This document shows, piece after piece, positions 32,991 through 45,763 of a stretch of 64,000 nucleotides of DNA. The translations under genes were made by a program, and so were the position numbers. The DNA lies in contig CM068382.1 of the NCBI GenBank assembly GCA_034770075.1, forward strand, positions 86,855,766-86,919,765, given 5' to 3'. Every line of letters begins with the position of its first letter. Within the stretch, counting starts at the first letter, position 1. Below the pieces are notes generated by a model, which was given only the letters and a program-made list of their open reading frames with translations, did no database searches and was not told where the DNA came from. This DNA is from Aralia elata. Taxonomy: Eukaryota > Streptophyta > Magnoliopsida > Apiales > Araliaceae.

Positions 32991-34621
32991 GCAGAGGCGC
33001 TCGTCCATCCCTCTCAGTTTCCCCTAAATCAAGTCTCTCTCCTCTCTCACGCTTTTCCCCAAATCAGATTCCCCAAATCAAAATTTCCCCCCAAATCAAG
33101 TCCATCGTTCTCATCCTTTCTCACCATTTCTTAGTCGATCGTTCTCATCTGAGAGAATTGGCCATCGGGTTTACGCCGTCGACAAGAGGCCTCCCGGTAG
33201 TGAAGCGTATGGCTGGAAGTGATTCCTATTTCCCCTATTTTTCTCGCTCATTACATGACTGTATTGATTGTATGTTTGTGTCAGTCTACTGTTTGCTCTA
33301 GTTGATTCATATTTCCTATCTAGATGATACCTATTTCCCCTATTTTTTTATATGTATCTCTTTGTAGGTCTACTGTTTGGTCCGGTTCTATTTGTCTTTT
33401 TGGTGTTCTTTAAATTCCTGAATGCATGATTCATGATCTCGTCATATATTTTTACTTCGTGATAGTGCATTTATCATAGTTTTCATATGGAAAATTAAGC
33501 ATTTTATCTCTGTGTAATATGTTATTTGGGATTTTTTGTTTATTTTATTTCTTTATTTTTGTTGGGATTTTGGTAAGTGAGTGTTTTAGTATATGGGTTT
33601 TTATTTGAAACTTTTTGTTGCAAACTTGCAATGTTCTTTATGTGATTTGAGATGGGTTTTTCTTAAAAGTAATCAAAACTTGCTTATAATTAATGTATTA
33701 TTTCTGCCTGCTAGTTGGCTCATGGGATTTTTCATTTTTTGTTGGTTCCTTCATTCTTAGTTGGTTTGTTTTCAAAATTGTCAATTTGTCATGCAAATGT
33801 CCTGATTTTGAAGTTGATTGAGCAAAAACCTTGCAGCTTAAGCTCTGTAACTTAACAACAGAAAGCTCTTTCCTTCTCTATTACTTTACTACTTTGGTGT
33901 CATTTTCCCTTTTCTATGGAAAAGAGATACTTTTCAGCATGTTTATGCCTTCTACACCTTTTCTTTTAGTATCTACACCTTTTCTTTGCTTTTATTTTAG
34001 CTAATTAAGAAGAAGGGGGTAGGCAGGCAGGCGGGTAGGGCTTAATTAAGCTCTGCGGTTAATTAGTTGCTCTATATATATCAAGTGATTTTGGCTCGCA
34101 AAAGATTCTCTGTTTTTTATTTCTTGTTGGTTAGGAAAGTTGGCAGCAATTCTCAGCAAAATAATAAGCAGATGTTTTTATTTTCTTAGGATCTCTCGCC
34201 TTCCTATCATAAGCGAATAAAAAGGCTTTTTGATTCTCACCAAAATTGGACAGTTTCTCTTGTAATATAAGTACACACTAAAGGGTACTTTTGTACAGAA
34301 AAAAAGAAAATAAAAGAAAAGAAAATTGATACTTCTACAAAAAAATAATAATATCAAAGATGGTTTATTCCAAGCCACAATCTAGTAGAATCAGGAATGC
34401 AACACTGTTCACAACATGATTAGAAGTTCACACAAAAATGATTTATTATCTTATCCCCAGATTAGTGAATGATATTTTATCAATAAACAAATGCATCTTG
34501 CAATAGTATTGTGTTTCCTTTTTTTAAAGAGATTGTGATGAAAAGCACTAGCCACAATCAATCCCCGCCTAGTTTAATATCATTCATATAGTTGTTCAAT
34601 TTGAATTAGGGACATAATATT
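32991..34621 (+). other. 5' region of the large CACTA upstream of TNPD
   Basis: T-rich, intron- or UTR-like sequence without a supported gene. Short frames at 32910-33301 are probably leader sequence. A CCCCAAATC word recurs around 33020-33100. Confidence 0.5.
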
Positions 34622-35374
34622 ATGGATAAGAGGTGGATGGAATTACCAAGATATTTTAGAGAATATCTTGCAGACCTAGAAAGATTTCTGGACTTTGGTT
34701 TCGGAAAAGTGGGCATGGTAACGGGAAGAATTCCTTGTCCATGTAAGAATTGTGTGAATGGCCGATACCAGATTCGAGCTACTATTCATGAACATTTGAT
34801 TTGTGATGGATTTATGTTTGGCTACACGAATTGGGTGCATCAAGGGGAAGATGAGATTGTCAGGGATGTGAGCAGTGATGATGTTCACGACGAACCATCA
34901 CAATCCGAAGATGATCATCGAATGCCTGAGATGGTAAATGATATATTTAGGGATCATGGGATGGAATCGTCGACTGAAGCTACAAAATATCAAAAGTACA
35001 TGTCAGAGGCCAATCAACCTTTATATCCTGGATGTGAAACTGAGACTGTCCTTTCGTTCATTGTATGGTTTTTCAATCATAAAAATGTTATCAAATGGAC
35101 TGATGTGTCCTTTGATGGTTTGCTCCGTAAGTTCAAGTCATCATTTCCAGCATTTGCAAACTTGCCTGATAATTTTTATGAAATGAAGAAAATGGTTGGA
35201 AACTTGGGGTTTGGTTATGAAAAGATTGATGCATGCGAGAATGATTGTATGCTTTTTTGGAAGGAGAATGAAAAATTAGAGTCTTGTACAATTTGCAAAT
35301 CATTGAGGTGGAAGCAGACTGTGATGGTTGTACTAGAGAAGGCACAAGGAAATACAAATGCTAAGAAGAGTAAA

Positions 35375-37381
35375 CACTACAAGAAAAGGTGTATTTCCGA
35401 CGGAATATTCCGTCGGAAATAATCCTATTCCGTCGGAAATACTATATTTCCGACGGAATAATCCGTCGGAAATTCGGCCGGAAATAATGCCCTCGGAATT
35501 AAGTCCGTCGTAACTTCCGTCGGAATAATAGTATTTCCGACGACTATTCCCGACGGAACATCCGTCGGAAATAAGACTTTCTCGACGGAATCTAGTCCGT
35601 CGAAAATAATTCCGTCGGTGATAATGTGTCACGTGGCACTTCCCGGGACGTCTATTAATAAGTTAATCCCGACGGAATTTCCGTCGGAAATAATATTTTT
35701 TCGTCAGAAATATGAATTTTTTGAAATAAATGTTAATGCTTAATGCCGACGGAACTTCCGTCGGAAATACCTTATTCCGTCGAAAATAACTTCTTTTTTT
35801 TTTAAATATATTTTTTGTTTTTTTAATTTTCCAGGATTTTAAACCCTATTTTTGTACCTGTAACCTGTTTTATCCCAACAATACATATATTACAATACCA
35901 ATAGCTACTCCAAGAACAACATATATCATAATCAACTCATAACGTTAAAAACTATAAAAAAATAACTCATTATGTCCCGAAATACATTCAAAACTAAAGA
36001 ATATTACATCGATTTACAAAGAATCAAACTAAACTTTACAATATATGATTTACAAAACAATTAAGTAGGTTCTAAATACAAAACACCTAAGCAAACTAAA
36101 CTATATATATAACATGGGCATGGACTATGGTGTACGCAAATTAACGTCATCATCCCCTCCGTCGCCGTCGCCATCGCCACCCTGTTGATACAATTAAAAA
36201 TATAACGCATTAGTCCATATGAAAGTATTATTTGAATAACATGCAGATTAAATAAGTAAAAGTAAATATAATATACCTTAGTAGGCGGGGGCTGGCTCCC
36301 AATCGGGCCAAAAGCCTCCGATAGGAATGTAACCACCAATCGGAGCACCTCATCGCGTATCGCGACAAACTGCTCCTGCGGGATACCCGTACTATCGATG
36401 GTGGCCCCTGCTGCAATATCCTGGGCAAGCTGGTGAAGGCGAGCCCGGCTGGGCAACTCCTGACGACGGATGACCGGATCCGTACGGAACGTCTCCGACA
36501 CCGCCGCCATGACCCTCTAGAAAATCTCGTCGTCCAAGCCAGCGCCTGTATGAGATGGTCCGACAGAAGCTCTCGGGCGCTGACGCTGGCTAGAGCCTGC
36601 GCAAATAAATATACCATTACTATAATAATATATGCAGTTACTTAATCTTAACTAATTCGAAATAATATTACCTCCAGGTAATGTATACGCTGGTATCCTC
36701 GGCAATCCCAGCACTCGATATCTGCTGGTACTGCTAGTAGGGGGATCCTGAGCCACGACCCATAGTGCCAGCTCCTCATCCCGAGATAATTCAATCTCGG
36801 GCGGAGGAACGGTAGAATCTAACGTCTCAGAATCGCCCCTAGCCGCCTGCAACTCAGCTACACGCTGGTCCCGACTAGCCCGAAATCGGTCATGTAATTT
36901 ATGGCTTATATGTAAATTAAGAATAACATTTTATGAACTAACTACTATTAAATATTACGTAAATTTACGATTACACTTACCCGTATAGCTAATGCTGCGG
37001 GAGACATAGTAGAGTCCTTTGGTGTGTGGGCTCTATCCCAAAACTCTAACATAGACGGAGGTCGGCCTAAGCTCTGTCGCATGGCCTAATAAATACATTC
37101 ATAAAGTAGTTATGAAGTTTACTTGTGAGAAATGAGTAACTAAACAACTAAGTATATGTCACTTACCGATTTCGCCTCCTCAAAAGACTGCGAGCCAGTA
37201 GTGTGTACGACTCGGAGCTGACGACGGTTCTTCTTTGCCTGCTCTGACTTCTTCTTGAAGTCGTCAGCATCCCAGTGCATACACATAGCCTCCCACACTG
37301 CATCAGAGACTATGCGGGGCTGGTGATCTCTAATCGTGGTCCCAGGCTGGTCATCAACTGCCCGGGCTGCCCACTGTAGCT
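35375..37381. mobile_element. Second CACTA nested in the TNPD gene, right end missing
   Basis: The left end is CACTACAAGAAAAGGTGTAT, followed by many perfect TTCCGACGG / CCGTCGGAA inverted words (35395-35790). This subterminal set differs completely from the host CACTA's. The right junction at about 37381 has no TIR: host transposase coding resumes directly inside what was an exon of the nested element's own gene. That gene lies on the minus strand. Part of the element was therefore lost. Confidence 0.85.
35395..35800. repeat. Subterminal TTCCGACGGAA repeats of the nested CACTA
   Basis: More than fifteen TTCCGACGG or CCGTCGGAA words occur in alternating orientation, including close hairpin pairs such as TTCCGACGGAATATTCCGTC at about 35395. 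A short open frame over them is an artefact. Confidence 0.9.
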
Positions 37382-37415
37382 GTGAAGCAATTACGTTATT
37401 TACCGTTAATTCCAA
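36122..37415 (-). pseudogene. TNPA-like (plant transposase family 24) gene of the nested CACTA, 5' end lost
   Basis: Minus-strand exons can be traced. The first (37381-37167) has IVSDAVWEAMCMHWDADDF and KKNRRQLRVVHTTGSQSFEE, the signature region of the Ptta/En/Spm family (Transposase_24). The next (about 37086-36980) has LGRPPSMLEFWDRAHTPKD. The third (about 36905-36672) has LHDRFRASRDQRVAELQAA. The fourth (about 36600-36282) has SRARLHQLAQDIAAGATIDS and VAIRDEVLRLVVTFLSEAFG. A Gly/Asp-rich end follows at 36184-36122. Introns have GT/AG-type borders. One stop interrupts the fourth exon near 36518. TNPA-like proteins bind subterminal repeats. The N-terminus is absent because the element is cut at 37381. 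Confidence 0.8.
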
Positions 37416-40290
37416 GATTGCAGAGGCTATTTATGTCTGTAGAAACTGCAAAATACATGACCTGGCATCATGTAAAGCAGCGAAAAGATGGAGTGAATCG
37501 TCATCCAGCTGACTCTGCATCTTGAAAGCATTTGGATACAATGTACCCTACATTCTCTTAAGAACATTGAAATGAAAGGCTCAGATTGTCCACTGATGGC
37601 ATGAGTCCCTTTACCCATGGGTCACCGTATAGGATATGGCCAGTGACGGTTGTTGTCTATAACTTACCACCATGAATGTGTATGAAGCAGAAGTATTTTA
37701 TATATCATGTCGTTGTTAATACCTGGACCAAACTCTCCATGTAATGATATTGACGTGTACATGCAACCTTTAATTGAGGAGCTGAAGATACTATGGAGTA
37801 ATGGGGTTGAAACGTATTATGCATGTACCGGTACGAAGTTCCAAATGCGTGCTGCATTGTTGTGGACAATTAGTGATTTTCCAGCTCTTGCTATGTTGTC
37901 TGGTTGGAGCATTACAGGTAAGTTGGCTTGTTCATCATGTCAAATGAGCACTCGTTCTCGTAGACTACAAAGTAAGGAATGTTATATCGGGCATCGTTGT
38001 TTTTTGGAGTTGGGTCATAGTTATAGGTTTGATACACGAAGATTTAACGGAGAATGTGACCATAGTGAAGCTCCAGTGGTGCCATTAGGATCTGATATTC
38101 GTGAACAAGTTAATGCCATTAATGTCACTTTTGGAAAGACACCCACTAGCACGAAGACCATTCCTCATGACTCGAAACATAATTGGAGGAAGAAATCAAT
38201 TTTCTTTGAATTGCCATATTGGAAGATACTTTTGTTGCGCCACAATCTAGATGGAATGCACATTGCCAAAAACATTTGTGATAGCTTGATTGGGACATTG
38301 TTGATTGTGCAAGGGAAGACAAAAGATAACTTAAAAGCACGATTGGACTTGATGGAAATGGGTATAAGAAGAGAGCTCTATCCAAGACCCGTGCAAGCAA
38401 GCGATTCAAGGTACCTTTTGCCGGCTGCAAGCTACTCAATGTCTAAGAAAGAAAGACATGATTTCTTGCAAATGTTGAAAAATGTTAAGGTACCCGATGG
38501 ATATGCTTCAAATATTTCACGTTGTGTCAATTTGAAGGGGGGTAAGATCTCAGGTCTTAAAAGCCTCGATTGCCATATTTTAATGCAACAATTACTTCCA
38601 GTAGCAATACAAAGTACCAACTTGCCTCGACATGTCTGCTCAACGATAATTGAACTTTGTAACTACTTTAGATAATTATGTTCCAATTATAACACATCGG
38701 AAGATTATGAACGGTTGAACAAGAAAATCCCGTTAATACTTTGCAAGCTTGAGATGGTCTTTCCTCTTGCTTTCTTTGATATAATGATACATTGTGTGTT
38801 CACCTTACTGAAGAGGCGAGGATAGCTGGAAATGTGAAATATCGACAAATGTGGGCTTTTGAAAGATACATGGGCAAATTAAAAGGGTATATTCACAACA
38901 GAAGTCGTCCAGAAGGGTCAATCGTAGAGGGATATATTGCTGAAGAATGTGTTACATTTTGCTCAAGATATTTGAGTCAGAATAATGCTATATGGAATCG
39001 AGTTGGAAGAAATGAAGCTGGATACGAACAAGGTGAATCAAGTCTCTCCGTATTCAGAAACATAGGTCGATTTCTTAATGCCCCAAAAGATTGTTCACTA
39101 TGTGGCGATAATGTCAAGAGTGCACACCTGTATGTACTATTTAATTGTACAGAAGTTGAGACATATCTAAGGCGAGTAAATGAAGAATGAAATTTATTGT
39201 TCGAAATATTAAGTACTTTTGTTTTATATCTATAACAAAAAAAAATATAATTTTTTCTGTAGTATTTGGCAAGATTCGTATATGTTACGACGTGGAAAGC
39301 GTAAGCAAAAACCGACTCCAAGGGAAATTGACATTGCTAAGAAAAATGAATTTCCCGAATGGTTTAAGAATTATGTAAGTACTACAATATGTGAACGTAA
39401 TTTCATGATACTTTTATAATGGTTATTAAAAATAAATTGATGTTTTTGTAGATGGAAACTATGAATAATGATGCTTCTAAGGAAGTAAAAGCTCTTGCAT
39501 TTGGCCCGAATTTGATAGGCAAGAGAGGAGATGGTTATTTGGTAAATGGGTATCGATTCCATACTACAAGTTGTGACAGTAAGAGGAGAACACAAAATAG
39601 TGGGGTATATGTGGTAGCAACTACTCGTGGATATTCCTTTGCTAGAGACTTAAATCCTAGGGAAGATGTAGTTGAATACTTTGGTATTTTGGAAGATGTT
39701 GAATTGAATTATTATGGATCTGGCAAGGTGGTTCTATTCAAGTGTAAGTGGTATGACAATTTAGCACGTGATAGAGGGGTCAAAACTGATGAATATGGCT
39801 TCACGCTTGTAAATTCTCAAAATTTGGTTCGACTGATGAGCCCTTTGTAATGCCATCTCAAGTTCAACAAATGTTTTATGTTGATGATCAAAGGGATAGC
39901 AATTGGCGTGTGGTTATACGAACAAAACTGAGAGATTTATGTGAAGATGCTGAAGTAGATTCTGATAGTGACGAGTTACCCAATTCCAATGAAGATTTCA
40001 TCGCTCCAGTTGTAGAAGTTGATATTGAAAACATCAATTGGGTTAGGAATGATGTTGATGCTGAATTAGTTGAAAATAGACGAAAAAGACTTAGAAGTAG
40101 GCGGAAGACACGATCTCAAATTGATACCTCTCGTTCCAAAAGACGAATAATTGAACATATTGTTGAGGAAGATGAAGAAGAGAATGGAGCTGAAGACGAA
40201 GACGAAGATGAAGACGAAGGAGAAGACGAGCATCTCGAAGGTGAAGAGGATGAGGGTGATAGTGAGGAAAATGAAGATGAGGAAGAATGA

Positions 40291-43244
40291 TAAAATGATA
40301 AACTATTTTTCATCTACTGCATTATAATTCTAGTTTTGATGTTCTACCTTTTTGTTATTGAAACTCATTTCATATATATGACACTTTGAAATAAAGGCTT
40401 AATGATTGTTGAAGTATCCAACACAGTGTATACATGTGTTCATATATTTGGCCACACTACTTAATTCATATAATTTGTCTAAATCTCATGGAAATTTTGC
40501 ACAGGTACAACTGGTTGGTAGGGATGCTTTAGCTGAAACAGATAAAATTAACTTAGAAACTACAAAGCTTAAATTTTGCACAGCTACAGCTGGTTGGTAA
40601 GGCTGCTTTATTTTATTTGTTTCTGCTACTCTTAAAATCAAATATTAATTGCAATATTTGCAATATTCATGATTCTTAATATTTGCAGAGTTGCTTCAAA
40701 TTATTGAGGTTGAGAGAAATTAATTGTTGCAAATCCTGTTAGTATATATTCTTTTACCCCCTTTTATATCAATTTTCTTTATTGCAAATTTGTCATCCTG
40801 TGTTTCATAATTGGAGATCTAGTGTTATGGTTAGAAATTGCATTTGCATCTGGATACAAGCTTTCAAACCGGTCTTATATCTAAATTATGAGCTTACACT
40901 GTTTGGCAATTCTTTTATACCACTACTAGTAGTACGGATTCTTTCGTCGTGCATTGCTTATCTGCTTGTATGTACCGTGTGTAATTACTCTAGAGACCTG
41001 TTCATACATGTATAGTAGAGTGATACAAATACACCATTTTATCATTTGATGGACAGTTAGTAGCAGTTGTGTATTTGAATTTGAATGCTTAATGGCAATT
41101 GCAGGCCTATTTTGTAATCTATTTATATGCATTGATGGGGCATTGTGTTGCAAACATTGTGCGAGTCTACTTGGATGCTACTTGATAACAACACCTACTC
41201 CCCAGTATTATATACTAATAGTCAAACTGACCTTAGAATCAAAATAAATAAAATAAAAGAGTAATGTTAGGAGTTTCAAATTTTTGATTTCAAATGGGTT
41301 GAAACATAGTTAGTTTGGAGTTCAAGACTGGATTGATTAGTCTTGAGCATTCCAGGAACAACTAATTCCTTGGCTTAAGAGTATCCGTCATCTTTGTGTT
41401 GGTAGAACTTCTTAGGAAAACGGGTATTCTTAAGCAAAAGAAGTAGCAATTTTTATGTACTGAATTTTGCACTCTTCAAATTCGAAATGAACACTCATTC
41501 ATTTCTCACCAACCATTATAAGGAGTCCAACTGAAGGTTTATTCCCAAAGAATATGCTTATCTTGGAGAAATATTCCAAAGTATATACTTGCAAGACTTA
41601 TAATACAAACTGTCCTATTATGGGTGTTTGTCCTTTAGTAGTATAACTTTGCTAGAGTTTTAAGGCCCTTTGTGTATGTTTTATGCAGATATGATGATGA
41701 ATATGTTTTGTTGATGGTCATTTAATCATCTTTTTCTTCAGTTTCCTCACTTTCTGCGGAATTATTATGGTTAGATGATCATCAACAAACACATTCATCA
41801 CTCCACATTGAACCGTCGATATATTTTAACAGTAACTAGATTCCGAACTTTGTCTATTGACCCTGCATTTTCTTATTTAGATCCAATCATCTGTGTATGA
41901 GATTTTCTTCTTCTGCTGGTAGTGATTCTTAATTATTATTGGGAGTGCAATCTTTCAATCTTGATTCTAGGTGTTGTTCAAGTAATTTTTGTAATTTTTT
42001 TATTTCTTGGCTTTAAAATCTTCTGTTTTCCTCAGCCTGGAAGAAAATGGTTTATGATTTTTGTGTAGACTCCATCTCTCTGATAGCATGTAGGATCTAT
42101 ATAACAATGTGAAAGAAAATGTAGCAAATGCTGCATTTATTTGTCCAAAGAATTTTTATAAATTGAAGTTTGGTTACAAAATAAGCAACCAATATTTGTA
42201 CAGTAGAAGTTGATGCATTCTTGAATGATTTGAACTTAATCTCCCATCCACATGCAGTTCAAGTATGAATTTTTGATTATAATGAATGTTTTTCTGACTT
42301 TGTTCCAAGAACTTGGTTTTTCTGCTAAAAAGAATAACAAAAATTTTTAATTTGCATTATGTTGTATGTGAAGATCTAATAATCGGATATGTTGCTTTTG
42401 GATTCAGATACACCCCTAAGTTACATGGAATCTAATGGAGTTACTAGTCAAACACAGGTACTTTGAAGGGTCCCATACGGGTACTCTTTAATTTTATCAA
42501 TTGTTTATACTAAAATGAAGTGTTCAGCACCGATTGGGAGTCACTTCTTAGATAGATTATTACCCTTTCCAATTATTTGCAAGCTGTAGATATATGAAGG
42601 AACTATCTATTTACAGGAAGCTAAAAGTTGTGTGAATCAGGAAGAATAAGAACAAAGTCTTCCCCTGTGACCTCGGATAAGTTAAACTCAATCTCATATA
42701 CTTTTTTACCGATTTAAGTCGTGTAAGATCAAAATCACGGGCCATTGTAAGATCAAAATCTCATATTCCAATTATCTTATATTATAACAAATTTGCAGGC
42801 CATTGGGTTGGATGTGGACGGATGAATTGAAAGAACTATAGTAATAAGAGCTGAGCCTCTCGTAACTAGATTGTAATCAAATGCAATTATATATTAATCA
42901 TTACTTGCATCTAGGAATAAAACAAAAATACTCCTACTAAGTATTATATGTTGCTGAAATTGTGCTGGAATTTATATGTTGCTGGAATTAAGTTATGAAA
43001 CTGCTTGCTGGATTAATTTGTGAACAACTGGTAATACTAGTGGAAATAATTTGTGAGCTACTGGATATTAAAGCATATGTTGGTTGTTTATTTTAAACTT
43101 TTCATGTCTTACTAAGATAATTGATTCAGGGATATTAGTTTACTGCTTTGGAGTAAACTGTTTCGTTGATATTAGCTTATTAAGATAATTGCCTGAGTTG
43201 ATATTAGATCAATTCTTTAGCAATTTGTTCAATACATTTTTCAG
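40291..43244 (+). other. Spacer between TNPD and TNPA in the large CACTA
   Basis: About 3 kb of AT-rich, intron-like sequence without a convincing ORF. A ~75-base segment containing GGTTGGTA...GCTTT occurs twice in a row (about 40500-40610). Early TNPA exons could lie here but cannot be recognised. Confidence 0.45.
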
Positions 43245-45116
43245 GTTGCTCTAATAGCTTCTAATAGAGCATCCAGATCTCGTGCTAGCTGTTCCAATGA
43301 CCCGGATATTAATGAACATGAAGATAATGAGATCCATGTCGATGAACCTCATGCAGAGGAGGAAACTATTCATGAGAATGCTGAAGGTAACATATATTAT
43401 GACCAAAAAAAGGTGTAAATCAATACTCCATGTCTGCTATATCATGTATCAATGGGTAGCTTCTATATCATGTATTTCTAGCCTGAAAATGTCTGTTATA
43501 TCATGTATCTCTCTTTTAGGTTCTCGACCTAAGAGGAAGCGTGGACCAACAATGGGAGCAAACTTATAGTCATATACCCAGGCACCCAAGAAAGTAATTT
43601 ACGATACAAATGGTCAACCTGTTGGGGGAGACGCCAATAAGTTGACAACCTTTATAGGGTGTCTTGCTCGGAATGGAGAATTTTTTTCAATAAGTACTCC
43701 GACATGGTCCAATATGACAGAGGCTAACATGACAAGGGCTTGGGATGAAATCCAAGTTATTAATCATTGCACTTTATAGAATTTGACTTTAAGAACTTTA
43801 ATTTGAAGGTAAATTAATATATGCGTAAATTTGTTTGCTGTAGAAACGGTTTACCACAGATCACCCCAATGCTAAAAGAAAATTGATGGCTATCATTAAC
43901 AATAGGTGGAGAGATTGGAAGTCTAACTTAAAGACTAATAATTTTGTGCCTGGTGACCGTGCCACATCTATAGCGAATACTATCAACAATGATTGAGTAA
44001 ATCCTAAACAGTGGGTTACGTTGGTTGATTATTAGCTAACTGATGACGCAAAGGTTGTGTTTATTCCTATTTTATGTATTATAAGTTCTTAGTTATTATT
44101 ATATATTATTATTAATTTATAAATGCATGCAATGCAGAAAATAGCAACAAGAAATAATGAGAATCGGAAAAAATTATTGGTCGGTCATACTTTGGGGACT
44201 AAATCAATTCCGAAAAAGAAGCATGAATTGGTAATATTTGATGTTATTTCAATATTTTTTGTCTTTAATCATGTTTCAGACTTCTATGAATAGAGTATTT
44301 CCTGAATTATGAACTACTGTGTGTTTTATTTGTAGTCCCAAATAAATAATAAAGAGATGGATCGAGCTGATATGTATATAGCGTCCCACACGCGAAGTGA
44401 TGAGTCAATTCTACCAGGAGCATCTTCGAATGTGGTATGTATTTATCAATCCCCGAATGTGGTATCTTACCTATGTTAGGAATTAACAGGTGGTGCAAAT
44501 ACTTGTATGGTTAGAAATCAAGGCTCATATGATATATTATAGTTATATTTACATCCTTCTATTTACTCATAGCCCTTTGCTTTTTTAATTTTTAATCTGA
44601 ATATGATAATTTATTTTTTCACAGGAAAAAATTATTGAGTTAAAGAAGACTCAGGCGGCGGCTGGCAAAAGCAGTTCTACACTATCTACTGGACAAAATG
44701 ATATCCTTGCACAGGTGCTTGGGCCGCAGCGACATGGCATACTCCGACAAGGTGGAGTTGGTGCTACGACTACAAACACTTGGGGGCCTCGTGAAACAAA
44801 TGATGATGTACATTGTGAGAATCAAGAATTGAAAGTTGAGTTGAAAATGGTACGGGACAAAGGAGATGACACTACAAGGAAGGTAGATGAATTGCAAGTG
44901 ATCATTGCAAAAATGCTCAAGAAATCGTCAGTTTCAAATGCTCAGTCCAACAATCAGGTGTTGCTTTTTCACTCTCACGTATAGTTAAAATTGTTGCTCT
45001 CTCACTATCTTTATATGGATTAACTAGTTTACTTGGTAATTAATTTGTAGGATCGATTAACAAAAGAAGATAATGATGATATTACTGGATCGAACAATCC
45101 TATAGAGGATCTGTGA
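43245..45116 (+). pseudogene. TNPA-like gene of the large CACTA, seven exons with stops
   Basis: Exons inferred from coding likeness and GT/AG borders are about 43245-43386, 43520-43803, 43842-44054, 44138-44231, 44336-44434, 44624-44956 and 45051-45116. Key segments are RPKRKRGPTMGANL, NGQPVGGDANKLTTFIGCLA, the motif ASHTRSDESILPGASS, then QNDILAQVLGPQRHGILRQ and a coiled-coil ENQELKVELKMVRDKGDD tail. This order is typical for plant Ptta/En/Spm (Transposase_24) proteins, which bind CACTA ends. Several in-frame stops (about 43567, 43777, 44034) show it is dead. Confidence 0.8.
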
Positions 45117-45384
45117 CATGTGTCTTGTGTTGTTGGAAATATGTTATTAATTTGTGGTACTGGCTATGTACTGGCTACATATAGTAATGTATATGTAGGT
45201 GACATTATATACTTTAATTCGTAAATTTTAATGATGAGTTTTTTTTGTTTTGTTCTTTTAGTTGCAAATATTGTATTCAGATTGTATGGTATGGTTTGAC
45301 TGTAAATATGCTTCTTGATGGGTAAAAGAAACAAATAAATATTGCAGAATAACGACAGCTAATATTAAAAAAAAAAAAAAAACT

Positions 45385-45763
45385 GGACATGATATAGCGA
45401 CGGTCGGGGCCGTCGCAAAAGCCACTAAACATTGGCGCCAAAATTTAATATAGCGACGGCCGGGACCGTCACTATAGAGCGCAGCAATTCGCGCTATTTA
45501 TTCGATCTAGCGACGGTCGCGACCGTCGCTATATCATCAAGACATTCGCGCCAAAAACTCTATTGCGACGGTCATGACCGTCGTAACAGATATGTGCTGA
45601 CCGTTGGTAAAAACCCACAAGCGCGTTTTTGTATGCTTTCTAGCGACGGTCGGACCGTCGGTATAGAGATGTATGGCCGCCGCAATAGGTTATAGCGATG
45701 GCTTCTATGCCGACGGTTGGCGACCGTCGCTATATGTCGCTATAGGGCAGTTTTCTTGTAGTG
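45385..45763. repeat. Right subterminal repeats and TIR of the large CACTA
   Basis: About eight inverted pairs of TAGCGACGGTC...GACCGTCGCTA type, several separated by only a few bases, e.g. TAGCGACGGTCGCGACCGTC at about 45509. An open frame at 45432-45695 is an artefact of the repeats. Confidence 0.9.

Larger units (their letters stand above)
34622..40290 (+). pseudogene. TNPD-like CACTA transposase, fragmented
   Basis: The N-terminal frame (34622-35370) has the transposase-associated domain (IPCPCKNCVNGRYQIRATI, HLICDGFMFGYTNWVHQGE) and then the start of the TNP2/Transposase_21 core (FWKENEKLESCTICKS). A nested CACTA at 35375-37381 interrupts it. It resumes at 37382 (KQLRYLPLIPRLQRLFMS), has stops at ~37513 and ~37560, and shifts frame before 37707-38675 (PGPNSPCNDIDVYMQPLIEE, HNLDGMHIAKNICDSLIGTL). 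Next comes a DUF4218-like part (38792-39190, ERYMGKLKGYIHNRSRPEGS, YIAEECVTFCSRYL), then a DUF4216-like part (39452-39850 and, after a one-base shift, 39850-40290) ending in a long Asp/Glu tail. TNPD cuts the element ends. With this many breaks, no active enzyme is possible. Confidence 0.9.
32825..45763 (+). mobile_element. 12.9-kb CACTA (EnSpm) element with TNPD and TNPA pseudogenes
   Basis: The left end is CACTACTAGAAAATTGACC and the right end is GGGCAGTTTTCTTGTAGTG, inverse of each other with a few mismatches. The 3-base duplication GAC lies at 32822-32824 and 45764-45766. Subterminal zones (32840-32960 and 45385-45750) carry many TATAGCGACGGTC motifs in both directions. Inside are a TNPD-like transposase gene (34622-40290) and a TNPA-like gene (43245-45116), both on the plus strand and both broken, plus a nested second CACTA (35375-37381). 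It was once autonomous and is now not. Confidence 0.93.

Noticed and set aside
40116..40313. Ser-rich minus-strand ORF
   Set aside because: It is the reverse reading of the Asp/Glu-rich tail of the TNPD remnant (GAAGAC-type codons).
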